64,000 nt of DNA from an uncultured Muribaculaceae bacterium. Lineage in GTDB: Bacteria; Bacteroidota; Bacteroidia; Bacteroidales; Muribaculaceae. A model generated the notes under the pieces. It was not told where the DNA came from and searched no databases. It worked only from the letters and a program-made list of their open reading frames with translations. The stretch covers positions 24,466 to 88,465 of the forward strand of contig CALUMH010000008.1 of NCBI GenBank assembly GCA_944321685.1, written 5' to 3'. Both the position numbers and the translations under genes were made by a program. Positions within the stretch are counted from its first letter, which is position 1, and every line of letters starts with the position of its first letter. Shown here in pieces: positions 9,032-17,948 of this stretch.

Positions 9032-10390
9032 ATGAACCGAATAAAAAAATATATACTGGTGGCAGCTGCAATGCTCGCATCCACCGCAGTTTGTGCCCAA
9101 ACGCTCAATTCGCTTTATTTCCTTGAAGGAAACAACCAACGCCACAAGCTCAACCCCGCGTTCACCTCGGACCACGGTTTTGTGACTTTCCCATTATTAG
9201 GCAACTTGAACCCGACACTCAACTCAAATATCGGACTTGGAACTTTCCTTTATCCGCAAGGAGATGAAATGGTCACATTCATGCACCCTTCAATATCTAA
9301 CGAAGAAGCCATGTCGAAATTCAATTCGATGAACGTGTTTGAGTTTGACCTTAACCTCGACATCGTAACCGTAGGCTTCAATGCCTGGGGTGGTTCCAAT
9401 ACCATAGGCCTGGCTTTGCGCAGTCAAAGCGGTTTTTACCTTCCCAAAGGCATATTCCAATTCTTGAAAGAGGGTCAAACCGCCAATGAACAAGAATACG
9501 ACATCGACAATTTGGGTGCACAGACGCAAAATTACGTGGAATTTGCACTTGGCCACTCGCGCCAAATCACCGACAAACTTTCGGTAGGTGCCAAAGTTAA
9601 ATTATTGGTGGGCGCATTATATGCCAAAGCAAGTGCCGAAAATATGCGAATATATATGTCGGACAATGAATGGCGAATTACCGAACGCAGCCGCTTGATT
9701 GCCTCAAAAGGCATGAATTATGAATTTGACGAAGACGGCAACCTGTCAAACCTCGACTTCAACAACTTCGGCGTTGCTGGTTACGGCCTCGGTTTCGACC
9801 TCGGTGCAGTTTACCGCATCAACGATGCCGCAACCGTGTCGCTGGCAATTACCGACATCGGCTTCATTTCATGGAAGGACTGCTCTATTGCTCAAAACGA
9901 CAATGAAGAATTTGTATATAACGGTTTCGACAACATTGGTGCCGAAGACAATCCCGATGGCAGTAACGACTTTGAAGATGCCGCCGATGATTTGGGTGAC
10001 AGTGCCGAAGGATTGGTAAACTTTAAAGATGGTGGAAAGCAGGGACACACATCTTCGCTATACACCACAATACGTGCCGCCGGTGAATATGGCATCCTGA
10101 AAAACAAAATTTCATTTGGCGCACTTTACACATTACGCGTGGGTACACCGAGAGTATATACCGAAGGCATGATCACGGCAAACTTCCGACCCACTGGTTG
10201 GTTCAATGCCGCCATCAACGGCTCATTCTCCAACGTGCGCAGTTCAATGGGTGCCGTGCTCAACTTCCATCCGGGAGCGGTCAACTTCTTCATCGGTACC
10301 GACTATATCCTTGCAAAATTCAGCAAACAAGTAATTCCCGTAAATGCAGCAAAATTCAATTTTGCCATGGGATTGAGCTTTAACATTTGA
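9032..10390 (+). CDS. DUF5723 family outer membrane protein
   Basis: The 452-residue protein has a signal peptide (MNRIKKYILV to VCAQ) followed by SLYFLEGNNQRHKLNPAF. The motif of a YFLEG strand and LNPAF is typical of DUF5723 proteins of Bacteroidetes, which look like FadL/PorP-type beta-barrels. Alternating strands with GxGxG turns run to a C-terminal aromatic strand (FNFAMGLSFNI), supporting an outer-membrane barrel. It lies 13 bp after the lipoprotein gene, and its TGA shares a base with the ATG of the dus gene, so the three genes form one operon. The function of the family is unknown. Confidence 0.7.
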   Translation: MNRIKKYILVAAAMLASTAVCAQTLNSLYFLEGNNQRHKLNPAFTSDHGFVTFPLLGNLNPTLNSNIGLGTFLYPQGDEMVTFMHPSISNEEAMSKFNSMNVFEFDLNLDIVTVGFNAWGGSNTIGLALRSQSGFYLPKGIFQFLKEGQTANEQEYDIDNLGAQTQNYVEFALGHSRQITDKLSVGAKVKLLVGALYAKASAENMRIYMSDNEWRITERSRLIASKGMNYEFDEDGNLSNLDFNNFGVAGYGLGFDLGAVYRINDAATVSLAITDIGFISWKDCSIAQNDNEEFVYNGFDNIGAEDNPDGSNDFEDAADDLGDSAEGLVNFKDGGKQGHTSSLYTTIRAAGEYGILKNKISFGALYTLRVGTPRVYTEGMITANFRPTGWFNAAINGSFSNVRSSMGAVLNFHPGAVNFFIGTDYILAKFSKQVIPVNAAKFNFAMGLSFNI

Positions 10391-11310
10391 TGAAAATATT
10401 TTCAGCACCTTTACAAGGTTACACCGATTGTGCTTGGCGGAATATCCATTCACGGGTATTCGCCGGCACAATCGATTGTTATTACGCCCCTTTCCTGCGT
10501 CTTGAAAAAGGGGCTTTTCGCAACAAGGACTTACGTGACATTACCCCCGAGGCCAATTCCTCATATCGGCTCGTACCGCAAGTCATGGCCTGCCCACGCG
10601 AACACTTCTCGGTTCTTGTGGAAAAAGTCGCATCGATGGGTTATCGCGAAATCGACATTAACATGGGTTGCCCGTTTCCTCCGGTGGTAAAACGGCATTG
10701 CGGGGCCGGTGTTTTACCTTACCCCGAAGAAGTGAAAGCCATGCTTGCCGTCCTCTGCGAATATCCCGACGTGGCATTCTCGATAAAAATGCGCCTGGGA
10801 GTGGAAAATTGTGAAGAATGGAGAACATTAATGCCGATAATAGCAGCCGTAAATCCCGTTCATGTGTCATTGCACCCCCGCACCGCACGGCAACAATATG
10901 GCGGAGAAATCAACATGGAACAGTTTGGTCGTTTCTACGACGAGGCCCCCTTCCCTGTGGTGTATAACGGAGACTTGCGCACCGGTGACGACATAACCTC
11001 GGTATCCACACGCTATCCACGCCTTTGCGCAATGATGATAGGCCGCGGACTGCTTTACAATCCCGCATTGGCATACAGCGGCAACGATGCGCGGCATAAG
11101 ATCATGGTAATGCACCGCCTGCTGTTTGAATACTACCGTAACCACTTGTGTGGCGATGCGCACCTGCTTGCAAAAATGAAATCATTGTGGGAATATTTCC
11201 TTGCAGAAACCGGCGACCGGAAGTGCCGCAAGAAAATACTCAAAAGTTCTTCGATCGAAAAATACAATGCTGCCGTTGAAGAATTCTGGCATTCACTCAA
11301 TAACGACTAA
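10390..11310 (+). CDS. tRNA-dihydrouridine synthase family protein
   Basis: This 306-residue protein is an FMN-dependent Dus enzyme, which reduces uridine in tRNA D-loops. The TIM-barrel motifs are present: APLQGYTD at the start, the catalytic-cysteine motif INMGCPFPPVV, GAGVL, IKMRLG, HPRTARQQYGG, VVYNGD and MIGRGLLYNP. The barrel is followed by a short helical tRNA-binding domain. The ATG at 10390 overlaps the preceding stop by one base (TGATG), so translational coupling is likely. An upstream in-frame TTG at 10387 is not needed. Which uridine it modifies (DusA, DusB or DusC type) cannot be decided here. The 3' end overlaps the convergent protease gene by 14 bp. Confidence 0.9.
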   Translation: MKIFSAPLQGYTDCAWRNIHSRVFAGTIDCYYAPFLRLEKGAFRNKDLRDITPEANSSYRLVPQVMACPREHFSVLVEKVASMGYREIDINMGCPFPPVVKRHCGAGVLPYPEEVKAMLAVLCEYPDVAFSIKMRLGVENCEEWRTLMPIIAAVNPVHVSLHPRTARQQYGGEINMEQFGRFYDEAPFPVVYNGDLRTGDDITSVSTRYPRLCAMMIGRGLLYNPALAYSGNDARHKIMVMHRLLFEYYRNHLCGDAHLLAKMKSLWEYFLAETGDRKCRKKILKSSSIEKYNAAVEEFWHSLNND

Positions 11311-12178
11311 CGATTTTCTTCCCACACAACAGCAGGAATAAAACCGTTGTCACAAGACTCAACAGTGCCACCACGGGAAACTCCCCGACACCGGGAACTC
11401 CGTAGGAGTCGATATCGGCAAATGCCGGGCTGTTCATTGCCAAATAACCAAATACCACGGCAAGCGAATTATTAAGAGCATGGGCAATCACCGGCAACCA
11501 TATCGACCCACCTTTCCATGCAAGATAGCCGAAAAACGCCCCCAGCAGCAAACGCGGGAAAAAGCCATAAAACTGGAAATGCAGCGCACTGAAAATCACA
11601 GCGGTCACCCACACCGCCACATGACCGTTGATGCCTCGCAGTAAAAAAATGCGTTGCTGTGCCCCGCGAAAAAAAAGCTCCTCGCCAAATCCGGTAAGCA
11701 CTCCCGCAATCAACACCGAAACAGCAAGCGTTCCCACCGACCGGGTAGCAAGCAACTCGTCGGTCACTGCACGGGCAGCAGCCTCGGTATTGCGGAACCA
11801 TTCTTCGAGGGCCGAATCGGGCAAATCGATCGATTCATTCAAGTACACAAGGTAATTCATCGCAGGCATCGACAATATCAACGTCATCACCACGATAAAT
11901 ATTTGCCACCGGCCGGGCTTCTTGTCAAGTCCAAGGAATGCTGCAGGTTGAGGTGTGATATAATACGCAGCCATCAAGGCCGGCAAAATAAACACACATA
12001 TATTTTGCAACGCCGATGACACGAAAATCAGCGACAAGCGGTTACCGATTATACCACCAAGCCATGCCGTAATAATGGTGGTAAAAAGCAGGCACACTAT
12101 GAATGCCCCCCACAACAAAAGAATACGTTTATAATAAGGCTTAAATTCATGCCTGTATATCAATCCTTCCATATTCAT
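11297..12178 (-). CDS. CPBP family intramembrane glutamic endopeptidase
   Basis: This 293-residue polytopic membrane protein has about eight hydrophobic segments. The three CPBP/Abi motifs (PF02517) are visible: EELFFRGAQQR with the Glu-Glu and Arg, ALHFQFYGFFPR with the His, and HALNNS with the last His and Asn. The family is related to Rce1 CAAX proteases, and bacterial members often process peptides or confer immunity to them. A Met at 12172 is an equally possible start. The substrate is unknown. The gene is alone on its strand and converges with the dus gene. Confidence 0.88.
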   Translation of the reverse strand: MNMEGLIYRHEFKPYYKRILLLWGAFIVCLLFTTIITAWLGGIIGNRLSLIFVSSALQNICVFILPALMAAYYITPQPAAFLGLDKKPGRWQIFIVVMTLILSMPAMNYLVYLNESIDLPDSALEEWFRNTEAAARAVTDELLATRSVGTLAVSVLIAGVLTGFGEELFFRGAQQRIFLLRGINGHVAVWVTAVIFSALHFQFYGFFPRLLLGAFFGYLAWKGGSIWLPVIAHALNNSLAVVFGYLAMNSPAFADIDSYGVPGVGEFPVVALLSLVTTVLFLLLCGKKIVSRY

Positions 12179-12221
12179 CAAAAACTTTCTACAAAAATAC
12201 TAAATAATGCACAAATCATAG

Positions 12222-12251
12222 TTGCAATCAAAAAACTAATACCTAATTTTG
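12222..12251 (+). promoter_or_regulatory. Promoter of the DUF4251 gene
   Basis: TTG (12222-12224), 19 bp, TAATTTTG (12244-12251) fits the Bacteroidetes consensus. A strong ribosome site (AAAGGAG) follows at 12261-12267. Confidence 0.7.
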
Positions 12252-12276
12252 ACAATACATAAAGGAGAATTTGATT

Positions 12277-12894
12277 ATGAAACAGACGATGAGAATTTTA
12301 GCAATGCTGGCAATAATTGCCATTTCGGCACATACTTTGCCTGCACAAGAGTTGCGGCAAATTACCGGTATCCCCGAAAATGAAACCAAAGAAGAACGCA
12401 AGGCGCGTGAAAAGAGGCTCGAAGCCATGCGCGACTCTATTGCATTTGTCGAAGCACAAATGGCTCTCGATTCAAGTTATTTCGTAATTACTGCCGACCG
12501 CATAATGCTCGACAATCGCGTGAATATCATGTCGCCCGAAGCCGGAACCAACTTCGTGCTTGTACAAGGAGACAAGGCCGTAGTGCAATTGGCATTCAAC
12601 ACCGGCTTTTCGGGGCTTAACGGGCCGGGGGGCATAACCGTGGAAGGAACCGTCGGAAAACGTAAACGAAAAGTCTCGAAAAAGGGCGACATCAGCTATG
12701 ACTTCAGCGTGAACGGCACAAGCATTTCGGCGCAAGTGTATATAACCGTCTATAAAAACTCCAACCAAGCAATGGTTTACATCAACCCTAATTTCAACTC
12801 AAACTCGATGACGGTATATGGCCCGCTTATCCCCTACGACCACAACGGCGACCGTTACGGCAACAAGGTGTTCCAAGGCCGTACTATTCCATAA
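12277..12894 (+). CDS. DUF4251 domain protein, secreted
   Basis: This 205-residue protein has a cleavable signal peptide (MKQTMRILAM to LPAQ), then a charged helical segment (KEERKAREKRLEAMRD), then a beta-rich DUF4251 domain. The domain runs from SSYFVITADRIML through NFVLVQGDKAVVQLAF and GGITVEGTV to MVYINPNFNSNSMTVYGPL. The family is widespread in Bacteroidales as small periplasmic or lipid-associated proteins without known function. The ATG at 12277 has an AAAGGAG site 9 bp upstream. The in-frame TTG at 12271 would sit too close to that site. It is monocistronic with its own promoter. Confidence 0.85.
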   Translation: MKQTMRILAMLAIIAISAHTLPAQELRQITGIPENETKEERKAREKRLEAMRDSIAFVEAQMALDSSYFVITADRIMLDNRVNIMSPEAGTNFVLVQGDKAVVQLAFNTGFSGLNGPGGITVEGTVGKRKRKVSKKGDISYDFSVNGTSISAQVYITVYKNSNQAMVYINPNFNSNSMTVYGPLIPYDHNGDRYGNKVFQGRTIP

Positions 12895-12927
12895 TAAGCC
12901 GACGATGTGCTGCACATAATATTGCAA

Positions 12928-14061
12928 TTACAACAACTTCACGCCTATGCCCGGGCGGTCGAGGGGTACTGTGACTTGGCCGTCTATGATTTTTATCCCG
13001 TCGAAGCGGTCGTTTGAAATAAGCAAATTACCGTCAAGGTCGGCCCAATCAACCAGCGGAGCCAGTTGCGCAGCAGCAGTCACGGCACACGAAGTTTCGG
13101 TCATGCACCCTATCATCACTTTCATGCCCAGCGCACGTGCAAGTGTCACCATTTTGTAAGCCTCGTGCATACCGGTACTTTTCATCAGTTTTATATTTAT
13201 ACCATCGTAATATTCGGCAAGCCGCGGTATATCGGGCAGGCGTTGGAACACTTCATCGGCAATTATCGGCAGCGGGCTGCGTTCCCTCAACCATGCAGTC
13301 TCCTTAAGCATTCCACCGGGCATAGGCTGCTCCACAAACAGGCAATTCTTGTCGCTCAGCCATTCCACCATTTCAAGTGCATACTGCGGGTCGTTCCACC
13401 CTTGATTGGCATCTACGCAAATAGGCACGTCGGTCATGCTGCGTATTATTTCCACAAGTTGCTTGTCGTTGTCAAGCCCCATTTTCACTTTTATCACTCT
13501 ATACGGCTCGGCTTCCTGCATCTTCTGCCTCACCACGTCCTCGGTGTCGATGCCTATCGTGAAACTGGTGCATGGCGACTTTTCGGGCGACAATCCCCAA
13601 ATACGATACCAGGGCTGCCCCATTATCTTTCCCGTAAGGTCATGCAACGCAATATCTATCGATGCTTTGGCAGCACGGTTCCCCTCTTCTATGGAATCGA
13701 CATACTGCAAAATCTCCTCCATGCGGAACGGGTCGCCGAATTGTCCCAAATCCACCTTTCCAAGGAAGCGGCACACACTCTCGACACTTTCGCCCAAATA
13801 TGGCGGCATCGATGCCTCACCATATCCCACTATGCCGTCATATTCTATTTCAACCTGCACATCGGGTGTAGTGGTACGGCTTGATTTCGCGAGATTGAAT
13901 GAATGCTTCAATTGCAACTCATATGGCATATACGACAAATTTAACCGTCCCGACCTCCCTTTTATGTGGTGGGTGGCATTGCCAAATGCCGAAACCGATA
14001 TTGGCGATGCAGCCGCCATCAACCCCATGCCGGCCAACCCTATGAATTTACGCCTGTCCAT
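12928..14061 (-). CDS. Dipeptide epimerase (L-Ala-D/L-Glu epimerase type), exported
   Basis: This 377-residue enolase-superfamily enzyme is of the muconate-lactonising subgroup. The KVK catalytic lysine pair (about residues 191-193), metal ligands Asp217 (VDANQGW), Glu244 (VEQP) and Asp269 (ADE), and the second base Lys291 (IKLMKS) are all present. It probably epimerises L-Ala-D-Glu from murein to L-Ala-L-Glu so that it can be hydrolysed. The N-terminus MDRRKFIGLAGMGLMAAA looks like a twin-arginine signal, so it may act in the periplasm or be membrane-tethered. Its ATG shares one base with the stop of the NlpC/P60 gene, which makes the very dipeptide it would use. This matches the ykfB-ykfC pairing of Bacillus. 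Confidence 0.9.
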   Translation of the reverse strand: MDRRKFIGLAGMGLMAAASPISVSAFGNATHHIKGRSGRLNLSYMPYELQLKHSFNLAKSSRTTTPDVQVEIEYDGIVGYGEASMPPYLGESVESVCRFLGKVDLGQFGDPFRMEEILQYVDSIEEGNRAAKASIDIALHDLTGKIMGQPWYRIWGLSPEKSPCTSFTIGIDTEDVVRQKMQEAEPYRVIKVKMGLDNDKQLVEIIRSMTDVPICVDANQGWNDPQYALEMVEWLSDKNCLFVEQPMPGGMLKETAWLRERSPLPIIADEVFQRLPDIPRLAEYYDGINIKLMKSTGMHEAYKMVTLARALGMKVMIGCMTETSCAVTAAAQLAPLVDWADLDGNLLISNDRFDGIKIIDGQVTVPLDRPGIGVKLL

Positions 14062-14996
14062 TATTGCTTATTAAAATACCACGGATGCAATCTCACCGGA
14101 ACAATACCCTTGTTGGTACCGACATTTCCGGCAACGCGCCGTATCGAATGTAACGGTCTGCCAAGGTAATCGGCATCATCGGGGTCGATGCTGTTATACT
14201 TCACCATTCCCGAACAATGTATGCACTCGCCATCGGCAATGTACAACCCGACATGGGTCACCTGACCTGCCGAATTGCCCCAAAACAGCAAATCGCCTTT
14301 CCGGGCTTCCTTCCAATCCTCGGGCCTTATGCTTGTTCCATATAGTGCCTGTTCAGAAGCGTCGCGTTGCAATATTATGGCATTGGCAAAATAACAAGTT
14401 TTTGTAAACCCCGAACAATCAGCCATTTTAGTCGAAGTTCCGCCCCATAAATAAGACATTCCAAGCATACTGCGGGCAGTACTTATTATCAAATCGGCAT
14501 CGAAAGCCTGCCGGGCCCATGTGTCAAAATCGGCTACATCTTGCTTACGCACATATCCCACACGGCCGTCGGGCGTGGCTGCTTTCACCCATGCCCCGGC
14601 ATCGCCCTTGTATTCAAGTATGCATCCAAGCACAAGGTCGCTTACGGCAAAATTTGCTAATGTGTCGGCGACAAGCGTCGATTGCATAGCAGTGACAACC
14701 ACCCGGCGCGATTTACGCCACACTTTCATCTGTTCTTCGGTTACTGTTCTCACCAACGATGACGGAACATATGCCACATAATCATCAGGGCCTTGAACAT
14801 AATACCACTCCCCTTTTTCTTTTAGGATTTTCAACGGGGTACCCATAATCGCCTGGGTTGACATCTCGGACGAATGTCGCCCCTCGGTGCGCATTGATGC
14901 AACCGCTACATCCACTATTGCCCATCGGCCATAGCCGGGCACGGGCAGGGCAACGATTGCCAAAAACAATATTATGCCGAATATTTTTCTATTCAT
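14061..14996 (-). CDS. NlpC/P60 gamma-D-glutamyl-diamino acid endopeptidase with SH3 domains
   Basis: The 311-residue protein has a signal peptide (MNRKIFGII to GYG), two bacterial SH3-like domains (about residues 30-155; WYYVQGPDDYVAYVP and AWVKAATPDGRVGYV) and a C-terminal NlpC/P60 domain. The catalytic residues are Cys194 (MADCSGF), His248 (THVGLY) and His260. Enzymes of this layout (YkfC type) cut the D-Glu to meso-diaminopimelate bond of stem peptides that carry a free N-terminal L-Ala. It overlaps manC upstream by four bases (ATGA) and the dipeptide epimerase downstream by one base. The context therefore supports murein peptide recycling or scavenging. Confidence 0.92.
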   Translation of the reverse strand: MNRKIFGIILFLAIVALPVPGYGRWAIVDVAVASMRTEGRHSSEMSTQAIMGTPLKILKEKGEWYYVQGPDDYVAYVPSSLVRTVTEEQMKVWRKSRRVVVTAMQSTLVADTLANFAVSDLVLGCILEYKGDAGAWVKAATPDGRVGYVRKQDVADFDTWARQAFDADLIISTARSMLGMSYLWGGTSTKMADCSGFTKTCYFANAIILQRDASEQALYGTSIRPEDWKEARKGDLLFWGNSAGQVTHVGLYIADGECIHCSGMVKYNSIDPDDADYLGRPLHSIRRVAGNVGTNKGIVPVRLHPWYFNKQ

Positions 14997-16270
14997 AATC
15001 TTACCTCAATCAATTGCAACAGTGTTGACGCAGTGATTTCATACATAGCACTTTTGGCTACCTTCACCACATCACCGGCCGACAATTCATTAGTGCCGCT
15101 TCCAGCAATATTAATAATTCCATGTCCCGACAGCACAGTCAATACACAGTTATGCCCTTCTTCACAAAATTTCGCGGTCTTGCCTTGGAACACCGTCATG
15201 TGTGAAGTCTCGGTTCCATCAGTTGCATCAACAACCCGACGGTTGCCCCAACCAAATTCCTCATATCGCGGTTCTTGCGGCAACTTATCGACGAAAGTTT
15301 TCAACTGTTCGCAATGTTCCTTATCGGCAACCAATATGCCATCGGGACTTGCCGCTACAATCAAATTACTTGTACCTATGCACAACAACGGTAATCCTAA
15401 TTGGTTAACCACTTGCGACCCGCATTCGGGGTTATCAACCACGGCATTGCCTATGCAATGGCCGGGCAACTCGTCAGCAAGAGTATTCCACGTGCCCAAG
15501 TCGCGCCACACGCCCGAAAACGGCAATACGGCAATCGACCGAGCTTTCTCGGCTACCTCATAATCAAAACTTATCTTTGGCAACTCTCCATAACGGCTGC
15601 GCACCTCGGCAAACGACCCGGCTTGCACATACCGTGCCGTAATCGCCTTCATATATCCTAACCGGAACGCAAACACGCCGCCATTCCACAATGCTCCGCT
15701 TTTTATAAGTTCGGCGGCTCGCTCCTCGGTAGGTTTCTCGGTAAACCCGGCCACACGCATTACAGGTTTGCCGGCCTCGCCTTCTTGCGGCACCACATAT
15801 CCGAACTTTGATGATGCATATGTTGGGCATATACCCATCAGCACCAAATCACCATCTCCTGCTTCAACAGCCTCGGCCATACGTCCGATAGTGGAAAAAT
15901 AGCCTTCATCGGTAAACGGGTCACAAGGCATCACCACGACCACTTCATCATCACCGCACCCTTTCTCCAATGCAAGATAAGAAGTTGACAAAGCTATCGC
16001 AGGGAAAGTATCGCGACGTTCGGGTTCGGTCACGATGTCAACACCTTTGCCCAACTGGGCTTCTATCACACCTCGCTGAGCAGCACCGGTGGCAATTGTC
16101 ACATCACAACCCAGGCCGGCCTCACGTATCTGCCTGACTACTCGTTGCACCATCGACTCCACATCACCTGCAGGAGATGGCAACACACGGACAAACTGCT
16201 TTGACCTTGCATTATTCGACACCGGCCAAAGCCTCTTTCCCGAACCTCCCGACAACAAAATAATCTTCAT
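14993..16270 (-). CDS. manC: Mannose-1-phosphate guanylyltransferase
   Basis: The 425-residue protein makes GDP-mannose from mannose-1-phosphate and GTP for glycan synthesis. The nucleotidyltransferase part has LLSGGSGKRLWPVS with SKQF, TEPERRDTFPAIALS, MPCDPF, FTEKP and WNGGVF. A left-handed helix linker follows, then a C-terminal cupin remnant (TVLSGHGIINIAGSG) like the type II phosphomannose isomerase domain of E. coli ManC. It is somewhat shorter than the usual 470-480 residues, so isomerase activity is uncertain. A perfect promoter lies 31 bp upstream. It is the first gene of an operon with the NlpC/P60 and epimerase genes, an unexpected link between sugar-nucleotide and murein metabolism. 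Confidence 0.9.
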   Translation of the reverse strand: MKIILLSGGSGKRLWPVSNNARSKQFVRVLPSPAGDVESMVQRVVRQIREAGLGCDVTIATGAAQRGVIEAQLGKGVDIVTEPERRDTFPAIALSTSYLALEKGCGDDEVVVVMPCDPFTDEGYFSTIGRMAEAVEAGDGDLVLMGICPTYASSKFGYVVPQEGEAGKPVMRVAGFTEKPTEERAAELIKSGALWNGGVFAFRLGYMKAITARYVQAGSFAEVRSRYGELPKISFDYEVAEKARSIAVLPFSGVWRDLGTWNTLADELPGHCIGNAVVDNPECGSQVVNQLGLPLLCIGTSNLIVAASPDGILVADKEHCEQLKTFVDKLPQEPRYEEFGWGNRRVVDATDGTETSHMTVFQGKTAKFCEEGHNCVLTVLSGHGIINIAGSGTNELSAGDVVKVAKSAMYEITASTLLQLIEVRL

Positions 16271-16300
16271 ACTATTTTATTTATTAGATTTGTCATTCCA

Positions 16301-16331
16301 CAAAATTAATACTTTATACCATTACGGCAAA
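16301..16331 (-). promoter_or_regulatory. Promoter of the manC operon
   Basis: Minus strand TTTG (16331-16328), 19 bp, TAATTTTG (16308-16301). It is a full match, 31 bp before the manC ATG. Confidence 0.75.
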
Positions 16332-16418
16332 TTTTTCAACCCACATTGATGCCCCATTGAAATGGTTTTATCGAAGATTATTCGTAACTTCGTGCATTAT
16401 AAATGCAAACCAAGAAAC

Positions 16419-17291
16419 ATGAGTAAAAAATTCTTTGCCATAATCACATTACTGTTATCCACAATTGCCGTAAATGCAGCTTCACAACAATGGATGCGTT
16501 TCCATTGCGAAAAGGACACCGCCGTCATAAACCAATTGCTTAAAAGCGGGTATGACAGCAAAATCACCGACCCCGGCAAGCTGATGGCATTCTATGGCAA
16601 CAAACTTTTAGGCACACCATACGTTGCTCACACGCTTGAATGCGATGAAGGTGAAGAATTGCTTACGATAAATATCGAGGAACTCGACTGCACCACTTTC
16701 GTGGAAACACTTTACGCCCTTACTCGCACCACGCTCAACGGCCGCTATTCATGGCGCGATTTTGCCAACAACCTTGAAAGCATAAGATACCGCAACGGCC
16801 AAATCGACGGTTATGCCGGACGATTGCATTACATAAGCGACTGGATTATCGACAATGCACACCGCGGGCTGGTTACCGAAATCACATCGTCGATACCCGG
16901 TACACGATATGAAACAAAAACTCTCGATTTCATGACTTCGCACCGCGACCTGTATCCGGCCCTTGCCGACAGTGCCACATTTGCACAACTGAAATCGTTT
17001 GAAATCGCATACCGCTCCCACAGATTCCCTTACATTAACAAGAACTCGGCCGGCTCAAAAAAAGTTACCGAAAAATTAAAAAACGGTGACATAATAGCAT
17101 TAGTCACAAAAACCGACGGCCTTGACGTTTCGCACATGGCAATCATTGTCGCCGATGAAAAGGGCGTTTTCCATATGCTTCATGCCTCATCTGCCAAAAA
17201 AGAAGTGATACTTGAAAATGACGACTTGAAAGAGACATTGCGACGCAACCGCAGTTGCTCGGGAATACGTGTAATCAGAATTAAGGAATAA
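16419..17291 (+). CDS. DUF1460 (N-acetylmuramoyl-L-alanine amidase-like) protein
   Basis: This 290-residue secreted protein has a signal peptide MSKKFFAIIT to VNAA. It belongs to DUF1460 (PF07313), a papain-like fold related to NlpC/P60 and used on murein peptides. The probable nucleophile is the Cys of ELDCTTFVETL, with the later SHMAIIV segment supplying His and HMLHASS near the end. The ATG at 16419 is preferred because it opens the signal peptide. The 19-codon upstream extension from 16362 contains a promoter-like TAACTTCG at 16385 and is probably untranslated. The HAD phosphatase gene follows after 6 bp, so they are likely cotranscribed. The exact cleaved bond is not established from sequence. 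Confidence 0.85.
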   Translation: MSKKFFAIITLLLSTIAVNAASQQWMRFHCEKDTAVINQLLKSGYDSKITDPGKLMAFYGNKLLGTPYVAHTLECDEGEELLTINIEELDCTTFVETLYALTRTTLNGRYSWRDFANNLESIRYRNGQIDGYAGRLHYISDWIIDNAHRGLVTEITSSIPGTRYETKTLDFMTSHRDLYPALADSATFAQLKSFEIAYRSHRFPYINKNSAGSKKVTEKLKNGDIIALVTKTDGLDVSHMAIIVADEKGVFHMLHASSAKKEVILENDDLKETLRRNRSCSGIRVIRIKE

Positions 17292-17297
17292 AAAATT

Positions 17298-17948
17298 ATG
17301 GAGAACTTTGGCTGCCTCTTCGATGTTGACGGCGTGATTATCGACAGCGAAACACAATATTCAGCTTTTTGGAACGAAATTGAAAGCATATATCCCACCG
17401 GAATACCAGGATACTCGATGAAAATCAAAGGCTCGACATTACCGGTAATTCTAAACCGATATTATGCTTCCGAGGCAACAAGGCAAGATATTTTGCGCCG
17501 CCTTGAACAATTCGAGGACACCATGCCTTTAGGCATATTTCCAGGTGTCATCGATTTCCTTGACGAACTAAAAGCCGCCAATATACCGTGTGCCATAGTC
17601 ACCAGCAGCACACGCGCCAAAATGGAACGCCTGCACTCACTGCACCCCGAATTATGGCAATACTTCACAAGCATAATCGACGGAGACATGGTAACCCATC
17701 CGAAGCCCGACCCCGAATGTTACCTGAAAGGTGCGGCGTCGATAAATGTCAGGCCGACACAGTGCGTGGTATTTGAAGACTCTATCAACGGCATCAAAGC
17801 AGGCAAGGCTGCCGGCTCATATCTTGTGGCTCTATCCACCACACTGCCTGCCGATACTTTAAAAACAATGGAACCCGACATGATTATTCCATCATTTGCC
17901 GGATTCCACGTTTCGACGTTATTAAGCAAAGGCATTAACAAGCCTTGA
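17298..17948 (+). CDS. HAD-superfamily phosphatase, beta-phosphoglucomutase-like
   Basis: The 216-residue enzyme has HAD motif I FDVDGVIIDSE (nucleophile Asp9 and acid/base Asp11), motif II VTSSTRAKM, motif III Lys in HPKPDPECY, and motif IV VFEDSINGIKAG. An alpha-helical C1 cap lies between motifs I and II. This subgroup covers beta-phosphoglucomutase and small sugar-phosphate phosphatases, and the substrate cannot be read from the sequence. It lies 6 bp after the DUF1460 gene. Its last 14 bases overlap the end of the convergent nadC gene. Confidence 0.88.
   Translation: MENFGCLFDVDGVIIDSETQYSAFWNEIESIYPTGIPGYSMKIKGSTLPVILNRYYASEATRQDILRRLEQFEDTMPLGIFPGVIDFLDELKAANIPCAIVTSSTRAKMERLHSLHPELWQYFTSIIDGDMVTHPKPDPECYLKGAASINVRPTQCVVFEDSINGIKAGKAAGSYLVALSTTLPADTLKTMEPDMIIPSFAGFHVSTLLSKGINKP

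Noticed and set aside
16362..16418. N-terminal extension of the DUF1460 protein
   Set aside because: It places 19 residues before a perfectly good signal peptide and overlaps a promoter-like TAACTTCG.
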